Shown piece after piece: positions 1-6,461 of a stretch of 15,627 nt of DNA. A program made the position numbers and the translations under genes. Location: assembly GCA_024276815.1 (NCBI GenBank), contig JAJRWM010000176.1:1-15627 (forward strand), read 5' to 3'. The number at the start of each line of letters is the position of its first letter. Position 1 is the stretch's first letter. The notes below the pieces were generated by a model. It saw only the letters and a program-made list of their open reading frames with translations, ran no database searches and was not told the DNA's origin. Source of the stretch: a bacterium (GTDB lineage Bacteria > JACRDZ01 > JAJRWM01).

Positions 1-1
1 A

Positions 2-718
2 AAACTGTTTAATCATTATGGTATCCAGACGCCTCTTTGCTCATATTACCAGCATAACCAGCTAAAAAGCGGCGAAAAGCTGCTAAGTAAATTAATGGCG
101 GGACAGGATATCGCTTTGATTTCTGACGCCGGCACTCCCGGGATCAGCGATCCCGGCGGCCAACTGGTTAAAATGGCGCTGGGAAAGGGTCTCGAACCCA
201 TTGTTATACCCGGTCCCTGCGCCGGGATCGCCGCCCTGGTTGTTTCCGGCCTGCCGACCGCCCGTTTTGTTTTTGAAGCCTATTTGCCGCATCGCAAAAA
301 AGCGCGCCGCGAGCGGTTAGCGGAGCTGAAAACAGTTGAAAAAACGTTAGTCTTCTATCTTTCCCCGCATCGCTTAATGGATGAGCTGACGGATATTTAC
401 CTGGCTTTAGGAGAGCGTGAGGCCGTACTCGCCCGCGAAATAACGAAACGCTTTGAGGAGATTGCCAGGAAACCATTGTCGGTTTTGATTGACTCGGTGA
501 AAGAGGGAAAAATCCGCGGGGAATACACGCTGGTCCTGGCCGGGCGCGAACAGCAAGTGGCTGAAGTCAAAAGTGAACGGGAGCTGGAAAAGCTGTTGCT
601 GGATTTAATCAGCAAAGAGGGCTTGAGCAAAAAAGAAGCGGTCGCGAGGTTGGCCAAAGAGCAAAAAATACCGAAAAAAGAAATTTACAAGATTGGAGTA
701 AAGCTTTGCCTGAGCTAG
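2..718 (+). CDS. rsmI: 16S rRNA (cytidine(1402)-2'-O)-methyltransferase RsmI, 5'-truncated by the window edge
   Basis: RsmI uses S-adenosylmethionine to methylate the 2'-hydroxyl of C1402 in the decoding centre of 16S rRNA. The open frame runs back to base 2 without a stop, so the internal ATG at 95 is not the true start and the N-terminus lies outside the window. The visible part starts with an NHYGIQTPL-like stretch, then the family hallmark SDAGTPGISDPG (about bases 122-157), a PGPCAGIAAL segment where most members have PGPS, SGLP, LPHRKKARRERL and SPHR. A lysine-rich C-terminal extension of the kind seen in many RsmI proteins follows. The stop at 716-718 lies inside the next gene, which starts at 706, so the two are probably translationally coupled. 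Family assignment is secure; only the length is unknown. Confidence 0.95.
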   Translation, partial: KLFNHYGIQTPLCSYYQHNQLKSGEKLLSKLMAGQDIALISDAGTPGISDPGGQLVKMALGKGLEPIVIPGPCAGIAALVVSGLPTARFVFEAYLPHRKKARRERLAELKTVEKTLVFYLSPHRLMDELTDIYLALGEREAVLAREITKRFEEIARKPLSVLIDSVKEGKIRGEYTLVLAGREQQVAEVKSERELEKLLLDLISKEGLSKKEAVARLAKEQKIPKKEIYKIGVKLCLS

Positions 719-1521
719 CGATCTCAACAACTTTCGTCGGCTATGACGATATCATCCCCTATTTACCGTTATTTAAGGAATACGGGATAAGAAACATTGA
801 GCTGAGAGGCTATCCGCCCCGAATCGACTATCATGACCAGGCTTACCTGGAAAAACTAAAAACCGGGCTGAAAGAGCATGAAATGAACGTCAGTTCCTAC
901 CATTTGCCGTTTCATGACCGCTATTTGTCTTCTCTGGATGAAAAAAACCGGGAGACCGCCGTCGCCACCATGCTTGACTCGGTCAAAGCGGCTCTGTTTC
1001 TGGACGTCCAATGCCTGATCCTCCATCCCGGAGGGCTTTTCCGCAACCGCAAAGAGCGGGAGGCCGGGCGGAGCAAGAGCCGTGCCAGCATCAAGGAAGT
1101 ACTCCGTAGTTCCAGTGAATCAGGCATTCCATTGGCGATGGAAAACATGCTTCCGCTTCGTATTGGCCAGGATATCGACTGGTTGATTGGGCTGCGGGAT
1201 GAGATCGACCACGAAATGCTCGGTATCTGCTTTGACACCAGCCACGCCAACCTGCTTAAAAAAGATCTGGCCAGCCTGATTCTGAAGCTGGGCCGGCGCA
1301 TAATAAACGTTCATTTTTCTGATAACCATGGAAAAAAGGACGAGCATCTTTTCCCATTTTACGGTACGATTAAGTGGGAGAAAGTATTGTCCGCTTTGAA
1401 GTGTTCCGGCTTCAATCGTCCCTGGACGCTGGAAATTCACCAGTGCGATTCGATTGAGAGGATGCTGGCTGAAGCGCTTGCCTGTCATGGCAAGTTAATG
1501 GAAATCTGGGAGAAAGCATAA
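706..1521 (+). CDS. Sugar phosphate isomerase/epimerase family protein (AP endonuclease 2-type TIM barrel)
   Basis: A 271-residue single-domain TIM barrel of the xylose isomerase/endonuclease IV superfamily. Metal-binding residues are in the expected order: His107 (LHPGG), Glu146 (MENML), Asp177 and His180 (CFDTSHAN), His203 and Asp206 (NVHFSDN), Asp212 and His214 (DEH), and Glu243 (LEIHQ). This pattern supports a divalent-metal enzyme, but the substrate cannot be read from sequence; both sugar isomerases and apurinic-site endonucleases share it. The start is TTG at 706, chosen because GGAG at 695-698 lies 7 bases upstream and because a later start would remove the first beta strand. It overlaps rsmI by 13 bases, and its stop shares one base with the next ATG (TAATG at 1519-1523), so it sits inside a tightly coupled operon. 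Confidence 0.85.
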   Translation: MPELAISTTFVGYDDIIPYLPLFKEYGIRNIELRGYPPRIDYHDQAYLEKLKTGLKEHEMNVSSYHLPFHDRYLSSLDEKNRETAVATMLDSVKAALFLDVQCLILHPGGLFRNRKEREAGRSKSRASIKEVLRSSSESGIPLAMENMLPLRIGQDIDWLIGLRDEIDHEMLGICFDTSHANLLKKDLASLILKLGRRIINVHFSDNHGKKDEHLFPFYGTIKWEKVLSALKCSGFNRPWTLEIHQCDSIERMLAEALACHGKLMEIWEKA

Positions 1522-2249
1522 TGGATAATAATCGTGAGGCGCGGAGCCGGGCGCGGCGGGAAAACCTGAGGCGATTACGCCGGGGCGGCATCCCCGCCTG
1601 GGGCTTTCTGGTCTTTTTTTTAATCCTGGTCCTGATGTTTTTTATTTATACGACCATCAACTCCAAAAAACCGGCCAGGAAACCGGAAAAAAAACCAGCC
1701 CCGATCACCGCGGATTCCTATATTTTAGAGGACACCTATATAAACAATATATATGGGTTCCGAATATCTTTGCCGACCAAAGACTGGCGGTTCAAGATTC
1801 TTGAGGATACCACGCCTTTACAAAGTGAAAAAAAAGACAGCAATTTGTCTTATTTAGCGCAAAGGCAGAACCTGTTAAGGCTGGATCGTCTGGACAAAGA
1901 TGAGTTTTTGGCCTGGGTGGACGTCGGCGTTGTGCCGCTCCCCGGACCGAGGTCGGCCAGGAAAGTCGCGGTCGAGAGCTATATGGAATCTTACGTTGAG
2001 GACAGTTATCGGGATGTGGAAACCGAAACGATGCTCAAGCCGACAACTTACGCCAGCGGTCCCTTGAAAAGCGCCTATTATATTGTCAGGTCGCCGGCCA
2101 AGGCTCCCTTCGACACCAAAGTGGTGGTTTTTGTGGTTAAGGACCAGAAGGCGTTCGTTATGGTTGCGAATGTGCGGCAAAAAGACTATGATACCTATAG
2201 ATGGGATTTCGAGCAGATTTTCAACAGCTTCAGTTTTTTGGCTAATTAA
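1521..2249 (+). CDS. Single-pass membrane protein with a PsbP/Mog1-like extracytoplasmic domain
   Basis: 242 residues. The first 25 residues are strongly basic (many Arg), followed by one hydrophobic segment at about 26-46, then a Lys/Pro-rich linker at about 49-61 and a folded domain to the end. The Arg-rich side before the helix predicts an N-in, C-out anchor. The C-terminal domain opens with a YGFRISLP-type strand and an aromatic W, and ends with FEQIFNSFSF, the layout seen in PsbP-like and DUF1795-type domains that begin 'yGFsisyP..W' and end 'f..il.Sf'. This is a recognition by pattern, so the family call is moderate and no biochemical role is known. A GGAG at 1509-1512 lies 8 bases before the ATG, which overlaps the preceding stop by one base. 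Confidence 0.75.
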   Translation: MDNNREARSRARRENLRRLRRGGIPAWGFLVFFLILVLMFFIYTTINSKKPARKPEKKPAPITADSYILEDTYINNIYGFRISLPTKDWRFKILEDTTPLQSEKKDSNLSYLAQRQNLLRLDRLDKDEFLAWVDVGVVPLPGPRSARKVAVESYMESYVEDSYRDVETETMLKPTTYASGPLKSAYYIVRSPAKAPFDTKVVVFVVKDQKAFVMVANVRQKDYDTYRWDFEQIFNSFSFLAN

Positions 2250-2290
2250 CTTTCGCGGGTTGAAATTTTAAATTTGGAGGAGAGCTTGTT

Positions 2291-2557
2291 ATGTTTGGCA
2301 TCGGCTTGCCGGAACTGATTGTTATTTTGTTGATCGCCCTGATCTTCGTCGGGCCGGGCAAGTTGCCCGAAGTCGGGAAAGCGATAGGCAAGGGAATCCG
2401 CAACTTCAAGAAGGCTGTCGAAGAACCCGATGAGGACGAGAAGGAAGTCACGCCGGCTCCCCCTCAGGAGCCAAGCTCGCCCACATCCGCCGTCCGGAAG
2501 CCGCCGGTTTCACCCTACCCGGAAGAAGACCAGTCAAAGTCCTCGGCAAAAGAATAA
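2291..2557 (+). CDS. tatA: Twin-arginine translocase subunit, TatA/TatB/TatE family
   Basis: An 88-residue protein with the standard TatA plan: a short N-terminus (MFGIGLPEL), one transmembrane helix at about 7-20, a Gly-Pro hinge at 21-22, an amphipathic helix at about 24-42 ([19 protein letters not shown]), then an acidic, proline-rich tail. TatA oligomers form the passage through which the Tat pathway moves folded proteins across the inner membrane with TatC. The residue just before the hinge Gly is Val rather than the Phe usual in TatA, which is somewhat TatB-like; the short tail favours TatA. GGAGG at 2276-2280 lies 10 bases before the ATG. No tatC is in the window, so the partner must be encoded elsewhere. 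The gene follows the PsbP-like gene by 41 bases and probably belongs to the same transcript. Confidence 0.9.
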   Translation: MFGIGLPELIVILLIALIFVGPGKLPEVGKAIGKGIRNFKKAVEEPDEDEKEVTPAPPQEPSSPTSAVRKPPVSPYPEEDQSKSSAKE

Positions 2558-2567
2558 CCTGTTTGCT

Positions 2568-3341
2568 TTAGAAATCGACCCTCAGGAATTTCCTGGCGTT
2601 ATGAAAGACCACTTTTTCAATATCGTTCGGGCTGATCTGACGTAGTTTTAATTCAGCGATAACTTTGGGAAGGGCTCCGATGTCAGCCAGCGAATTGCCG
2701 ATGTCAGAGCTGACGATAATTTTCTCAGCGCCAAAATCCTTGATTAAACCGGCGATCTCAACAGGATCCAGTTTTGACGGGTGCGCTGACAGTCCCAGGT
2801 AAAAACCTTCTTCCTTGACCTTCGCCAAAACATCCCGGCGCAAATGATCTATTAAAACCAATGATTTATCTATCCGTGCCCGCTCAACCAACCGAAGGAT
2901 AATCTCGATTTTGTCTTTTTTACCCGGGCCGGGCGTGTGAATAAGGCAGGGCTTGTTTAACTCTTTGGCGATTAACAGTTGTTGGTATAAAACCTTTTCT
3001 TCCAGACTGCCGCCCAGATCCAAACCGATCTCGCCGACCGCAACCACTTTTTCCCGGGTAAGATATTCGGGCAGGAGTTTAACCGCCTCTTCCCAGTCAG
3101 CCCCCGGAATACCGCGAGGATGGATACCCAAGGCGACCAGGGGAATTATCCGGTTGGCGGCCATTCTCTTACACTGCCGGTCAAGCAAAGAGTCAAAGTG
3201 ATCGGTCAGGCTGCTTAAACTCGTGAAATTGACGCTGTTATGGGCGCAAACCAGAACAGCCCGCACTCCCATGAGCGACATTTTCTGAAAATCCTCAAAA
3301 CTTCTTACGTCGGCGTGGATATGGGCGTCGAATATTCGCAT
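2568..3341 (-). CDS. TatD-like metal-dependent hydrolase, archaeal-type subgroup
   Basis: A 257-residue amidohydrolase-fold TIM barrel. Visible metal ligands are His7 and His9 (DAHIH), Glu104 (VGEIGLD), His135 (LIHTPG), His166 (LIDH) and Asp213 (SSDIGN). The LIHTPGPGKKDK stretch, LIDH and the GFYLGLSAHPSK stretch look more like the archaeal predicted TIM-barrel hydrolases (COG1099) than like bacterial TatD DNases; this is from memory of the family and needs a search. TatD proteins are 3'-5' nucleases or other hydrolases and are not part of Tat export, so proximity to tatA should not be read as function. It is convergent with tatA, with only 10 bases between the stops. The start ATG at 3339-3341 follows a weak GGAAG 4 bases upstream and places DAHIH at the expected extreme N-terminus. 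Confidence 0.85.
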   Translation of the reverse strand: MRIFDAHIHADVRSFEDFQKMSLMGVRAVLVCAHNSVNFTSLSSLTDHFDSLLDRQCKRMAANRIIPLVALGIHPRGIPGADWEEAVKLLPEYLTREKVVAVGEIGLDLGGSLEEKVLYQQLLIAKELNKPCLIHTPGPGKKDKIEIILRLVERARIDKSLVLIDHLRRDVLAKVKEEGFYLGLSAHPSKLDPVEIAGLIKDFGAEKIIVSSDIGNSLADIGALPKVIAELKLRQISPNDIEKVVFHNARKFLRVDF

Positions 3342-3411
3342 AACACTTCCATTTCATTCTGTTTGCCGCCAAAAGGTTACCATAAAACAAGCAATCTCTT
3401 GTGAATTTAAT

Positions 3412-3441
3412 TTGACCTGAATTAACGATTTAAAGTAAAGT
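3412..3441 (+). promoter_or_regulatory. Candidate sigma70-type promoter for the AIM24-family gene
   Basis: TTGACC at 3412-3417 and TAAAGT at 3436-3441 are separated by 18 bases in an AT-rich stretch of the 166-base divergent intergenic region. The -10 matches four of six consensus bases. Transcription would start about 60 bases before the AIM24 start codon. No operator or riboswitch-like structure is evident in the rest of the gap, and no convincing minus-strand promoter was found. Confidence 0.4.
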
Positions 3442-3507
3442 TGGTTAGTTCTGTTTCAATTTTGTGGCTTGCGGCAAGTCGCTAAAACAAAGGAGGTTGC
3501 CCCCTAA

Positions 3508-4281
3508 ATGGCTGATATTGTTGAGTACAAGATTTATGGCGATGATATGCAGATTGTGGAAATCGAACTGGACCCGACCGAAGGCGTACGGGCGGAAGCC
3601 GGCGCCATGATGTATATGGAACAGGGGATCGAAATGCAGACTTCCACCGGCGGCGGCATGTTTAAAGGATTTAAGCGGATGATAACCGGTGAAAGTTTTT
3701 TCATCACCACCTTTTTATACCAGGGAACCGGCAAGGGCCATGTCGCTTTTGGCGCCCCCTATCCCGGGAAGATCATTCCTCTTGACCTTGACAAGCTGGG
3801 CGGCAGTTTCTTATGTCAGAAAGACGCCTTTCTGTGCGCGGCCCGGGGAGTGGAGATTGAAGTCGCTTTCACCAGGAAGATCGGAGCCGGGCTTTTTGGC
3901 GGCGAGGGCTTTATCCTGCAAAAACTTGAAGGACAGGGCCTCGCCTTTGTCCACGCCGGCGGCACCATTATTCAAAAAGAATTGCAATCCCACGAGTCTC
4001 TTCGGGTTGATACCGGGTGCCTGGTCGCTTTTTCTCCCACAGTAAATTACGATATCCAGTTTGTTGGCGGTTTTAAAAACTCGCTTTTTGGCGGCGAGGG
4101 TCTGTTCCTGGCCCAACTACAAGGCCCGGGGCTTGTCTATTTGCAGTCTCTGCCCTTCTCACGGCTGGCTGACCGGATCTTCGCGGCTTCACGTTTTCAA
4201 AACCGGGGAGAACAGAAAGGCCTCGCCGGGCTGGGCGGCGGGCTTCTGGGCGGCCTCCTGGGCGGCGATAACAACTTTTGA
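3508..4281 (+). CDS. AIM24 family protein (TIGR00266-type)
   Basis: 257 residues. The sequence follows the AIM24/TIGR00266 pattern: a beta-rich fold with an early VRAEAGAMMYM element, a Gly-rich GGGMFKGFKRMITGESFF segment, APYPGKIIPLDL, and two related repeats ending in FGGEGF and FGGEGL with glycine-rich turns. Bacterial members have no settled biochemical role; the fungal namesake is a mitochondrial inner-membrane protein. The C-terminal 20 or so residues are nearly all Gly and Leu (GLGGGLLGGLLGG), which could be a flexible or membrane-associating tail. There is no signal peptide. The ATG is preceded by a strong AGGAGG (about 3490-3496) roughly 10 bases upstream. The gene is flanked by oppositely oriented genes, so it is probably transcribed alone. 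Confidence 0.88.
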   Translation: MADIVEYKIYGDDMQIVEIELDPTEGVRAEAGAMMYMEQGIEMQTSTGGGMFKGFKRMITGESFFITTFLYQGTGKGHVAFGAPYPGKIIPLDLDKLGGSFLCQKDAFLCAARGVEIEVAFTRKIGAGLFGGEGFILQKLEGQGLAFVHAGGTIIQKELQSHESLRVDTGCLVAFSPTVNYDIQFVGGFKNSLFGGEGLFLAQLQGPGLVYLQSLPFSRLADRIFAASRFQNRGEQKGLAGLGGGLLGGLLGGDNNF

Positions 4282-4337
4282 TTTAAGCAGCCAAAATTAT
4301 CTTGATGGCTTATATTCGTCCCGGCGTTTTCACTTTT

Positions 4338-4361
4338 GCCTTGTCCGCCGGCGGACGAGGC
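4338..4361. repeat. 24-base GC-rich inverted repeat between convergent genes
   Basis: Bases 4338-4349 and 4350-4361 form two 12-base arms that are complementary except for one position, where a G-T (wobble) pair is possible. The centre is the perfect palindrome GTCCGCCGGCGGAC. It lies between the AIM24 stop (4281) and the zinc-ribbon gene stop (4373), where a two-way terminator is often found, but neither strand shows a following T-run, so a standard intrinsic terminator is not supported. It could instead be a dispersed palindromic element. Confidence 0.6.
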
Positions 4362-4372
4362 GAGCGACTGCG

Positions 4373-4873
4373 CTACTTACCCTTTATGAAGTAGCTTAGT
4401 CTCATAAATCTGGTATAGTTAAGCAGGGCGGCGGCTCTTTCACGCTCCTTTTCCTGGTCCGCCAGAGCCTGGTTGTATTCAGGCATATCGGCTAACAGCG
4501 AATCGAGGTATTTCTTCTCTTCCTCTTCGCTCATAAAGCTGTCTCTGATTGAGCGCAATTCTCCGGAATCGAGAAAAAAGCCGGCGCAGGAATAGCATTC
4601 GTCAACATTGACTTCTTTGGCCGACTTATATTTGTGGATGTGCATGGGAACGCCGCACTTCGGGCACTTGATCTTCCCACGGTTTTCCGTGTTTTCCCGG
4701 GGATAATTCAGCGCCTCCCGCAAAGCTTCGCCCAGGCCTTCGCCTTGCTCATCGAGCTTACTCAACTCGAACCAGTCAAACCAGATTCCCTTGCAGCCGT
4801 TTTCGCAAACATCGACCTTGACGCCGCCGAAATCTTTCTCAACCATAGCTTGCTGACAAACCGGACATTTCAT
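4373..4873 (-). CDS. Zinc-ribbon protein with two TFIIB-type zinc fingers
   Basis: 166 residues from the preferred start. Two zf-TFIIB-like ribbons are visible: CPVC with CENGC ending in GIWFD near the N-terminus, and CPKC with CYSC ending in FFLDSGEL in the middle. The first has a CX3C second knuckle and the second the usual CX2C. A Glu/Lys-rich, probably helical C-terminal region follows (about 115-155). These small proteins are widespread and mostly uncharacterised; zinc binding is a safe inference, DNA binding is not. The ATG at 4871-4873 is preferred over the upstream one at 4903 because GGGAGG lies 5 bases before it and because the protein then begins MKCPVC as family members do. It follows the methyltransferase gene on the same strand after 36 bases, so the two may share a transcript. 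Confidence 0.85.
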   Translation of the reverse strand: MKCPVCQQAMVEKDFGGVKVDVCENGCKGIWFDWFELSKLDEQGEGLGEALREALNYPRENTENRGKIKCPKCGVPMHIHKYKSAKEVNVDECYSCAGFFLDSGELRSIRDSFMSEEEEKKYLDSLLADMPEYNQALADQEKERERAAALLNYTRFMRLSYFIKGK

Positions 4874-4909
4874 TTTTGCCTCCCTTCGGACCATCAGGAC
4901 CACTCTTTT

Positions 4910-5638
4910 TTACATTATATTGCTACCGCCCCATTCAACCAACCCGGTGCCTGACCAGTGCCCCAAAGAGGTCAGGTCAAGTTTGGGCAACGCGATATTT
5001 CTCCAGATTTTAAGCATGTTCCATAACTTTATATCATCAAAAACAAACAAGGGGTTGCTCCTGAAAGCAACAGCCTTGAAATTAGCCAAAAACTTTTCTT
5101 CCATCACCCCGTCTTTAGCGGCGTCAATAAATATCAAATCAGCTTTTTCCAACAGTTGACGATGTTTCGCGACCATCGCCGGCTCGCTCAGGTCAGCGAT
5201 CTGCTGAACAAGCCTTTGATCGAGAAAATCACTCTCATTTAAACATGAAAGAGGGTTTTCCCGCCATTTAATTATATCAAAAGTAACAATTTGGCCGCTG
5301 GGCGCCAGATACTTTTTCATTGAAAGAGCGGACAAGCCGCCGCCGGTGCCAATTTCCACAATCAAGCCGGGCCGCAGAGCCGTCACCAGGCCGGCCAGGA
5401 GCCGGTAGTGTTCTCCCGGCCAGAGATTCACGTAATAGGGCGGCCCCTTTTCCCGGGCGCTGATCTCGTCAAGCCTGATTTCCCGGGCCTTGGCCGCGGC
5501 TTCAAGAGCCAGCGAAATTAAAGAATCCGAAGCTCGCGAAGGATCGTCATGCGCGGGAAAGACCATGGAATACTGGGAATTTGACGTCCTGACCGGAGGC
5601 GGCAACAGACTGTGAATGAGTTTGCTTTTAATATTCAT
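4910..5638 (-). CDS. Class I SAM-dependent methyltransferase, O-methyltransferase-like
   Basis: 242 residues with a Rossmann-type methyltransferase core. Motif I is VEIGTGGGLSAL at about 94-105, with an acidic post-strand-2 residue at Asp121 (VTFDI), an IDAAKDG motif at 171-177 and FVFDDIK at 198-204. IDAAK and the following DD resemble the metal-binding positions of catechol-type O-methyltransferases, so a small-molecule O-methyltransferase is the best guess; the substrate is unknown. The N-terminal 90 residues look like a helical cap. The ATG at 5636-5638 is the first start after an in-frame stop, but no Shine-Dalgarno is clear before it; a later start (Met25) lacks one too, so the exact start is uncertain. 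It is upstream of, and co-directional with, the zinc-ribbon gene. Confidence 0.8.
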   Translation of the reverse strand: MNIKSKLIHSLLPPPVRTSNSQYSMVFPAHDDPSRASDSLISLALEAAAKAREIRLDEISAREKGPPYYVNLWPGEHYRLLAGLVTALRPGLIVEIGTGGGLSALSMKKYLAPSGQIVTFDIIKWRENPLSCLNESDFLDQRLVQQIADLSEPAMVAKHRQLLEKADLIFIDAAKDGVMEEKFLANFKAVAFRSNPLFVFDDIKLWNMLKIWRNIALPKLDLTSLGHWSGTGLVEWGGSNIM

Positions 5639-5825
5639 CTTGACAAATAAGTTAATCGGCAGAAAGCTTTTGTCTATTTACCCTGATCAACACGATCCTT
5701 CTTTAGCGGCTCTCCCGGCACTCGTTGGAGTGGCGGGCAAGCTCAGGGAGCGAAAAGATGGGTTGATTCGCTTTATCCGGGTAAAACCGTGGGCGGGAGA
5801 ACGGGATTTCTTTGACAATAAGTGA
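5616..5825 (+). CDS. Small ORF of unknown function, possibly a gene remnant
   Basis: A 69-residue open frame lies divergent to the methyltransferase and overlaps its first 23 bases. From about 5643 on, its codon use looks like real coding sequence and the C-terminus (IRVKPWAGERDFFDNK) is protein-like, but I recognise no family. The ATG at 5616 has no ribosome-binding site and falls inside the methyltransferase N-terminus; TTG codons at 5640 or 5670 are alternatives, also poorly supported. It may be the surviving 3' end of a decayed gene or a small gene with an unusual start. It ends 17 bases before the promoter region of the chemosensory operon. Confidence 0.3.
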   Translation: MSLLLIFILTNKLIGRKLLSIYPDQHDPSLAALPALVGVAGKLRERKDGLIRFIRVKPWAGERDFFDNK

Positions 5826-5841
5826 TTAGCGAGTGTTTTTT

Positions 5842-5872
5842 TTGAAAAAAATCAGTTGAAATTTAGTATAAT
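5842..5872 (+). promoter_or_regulatory. Sigma70-type promoter of the chemosensory operon
   Basis: A perfect TATAAT at 5867-5872 is preceded by TTGAAA at 5842-5847, with a long 19-base spacer. A T-run at 5836-5843 and an A-run just after give an A/T-rich upstream element. Transcription would begin near 5879, leaving a leader of about 25 bases before the GTG start at 5904. AGGGA at 5891-5895 lies 8 bases before that GTG and sets the start. No operator repeat is obvious. Confidence 0.6.
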
Positions 5873-5903
5873 GAGAAAGTAAAACTGGACAGGGACGCTA
5901 TAA

Positions 5904-6461
5904 GTGGCAAAACAAAGAGACCCGCGGGAAGAAAAAAGGCTCAGGACCAAAGAAATCGCTCTCGATATCAACGGTGGCGACTCCTCGGAGTTGCCGGAAT
6001 CGGATAAATTGGTTTTTCTGCCGTTTTCACTCGCGAATGAATGGTATGCCGTCGAGGTGAACTATCTTCGGGAGGTCGTGAAAAAGATCCCGATTACCAT
6101 CGTTCCGGAGACTCCCGGTTTCCTTGCCGGCGTGATAAATCTTCGGGGGGAAATTATCACCGTTTATGATCTCCTCGATTATCTTGGTTCAGGAAGCACC
6201 AAAGGGTCCTTTACCCGGATACTGATAATTAATTGCGAGAAAAATATTTTTGGTCTTTTAACCGATACCAGCAAAGAAGTTACCCGTATCCCCAAAACAA
6301 AGATTCAAACACCGCTTTCAGTAATAAACGGCATCAAGCGGGAAAGCGTAAGCGGCATTTTCGATTACCAGGACAAGATGATCTCTTTGCTGGATATGGT
6401 CAAGATATCTCATTCTCCCCGCCTGAACTCCGCCCGGTGGGACAGGTCAACAGGAATATGA
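5904..6461 (+). CDS. cheW: Chemotaxis coupling protein CheW
   Basis: 185 residues with one CheW domain at about 34-175. Recognisable elements are the first strand FLPFSLANEWYAVEV, LREVVKKIPITIVPETPGF, LAGVINLRGEIITVYDL (the conserved N-L-R-G-x-I-x-x-x-D block) and FGLLTDTSKEVTRIP. CheW links the histidine kinase CheA to chemoreceptors in the membrane-associated array. It carries a charged N-terminal extension of about 30 residues (Lys/Arg/Glu-rich, then Asp/Ser/Glu) not found in the shortest family members, and a short C-terminal tail. The start is GTG. It is the first gene of the operon and its TGA stop overlaps the cheA start (ATGATG at 6458-6463). In Wsp-type systems it would correspond to WspB or WspD; only one copy is present here. 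Confidence 0.92.
   Translation: MAKQRDPREEKRLRTKEIALDINGGDSSELPESDKLVFLPFSLANEWYAVEVNYLREVVKKIPITIVPETPGFLAGVINLRGEIITVYDLLDYLGSGSTKGSFTRILIINCEKNIFGLLTDTSKEVTRIPKTKIQTPLSVINGIKRESVSGIFDYQDKMISLLDMVKISHSPRLNSARWDRSTGI

Noticed and set aside
2583-2595. Short palindrome CAGGAATTTCCTG as a terminator between tatA and the TatD-like gene.
   Set aside because: The stem is only 6 bases with a 1-base loop, lies in coding sequence and has no T-run.
2291-3341. tatA and the TatD-like gene as a functional Tat operon.
   Set aside because: They are convergent, and TatD proteins are not needed for Tat export.
4281-4310. Possible terminator after the AIM24 gene (AGCC pairing with GGCT).
   Set aside because: The stem is only 4-5 base pairs, AT-rich loop, no T-run.
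6233-6460. Open frame extending CheA upstream by 76 residues.
   Set aside because: It lies wholly within cheW in another frame and is low in CheA-like features; the HPt domain begins right after the ATG at 6461.
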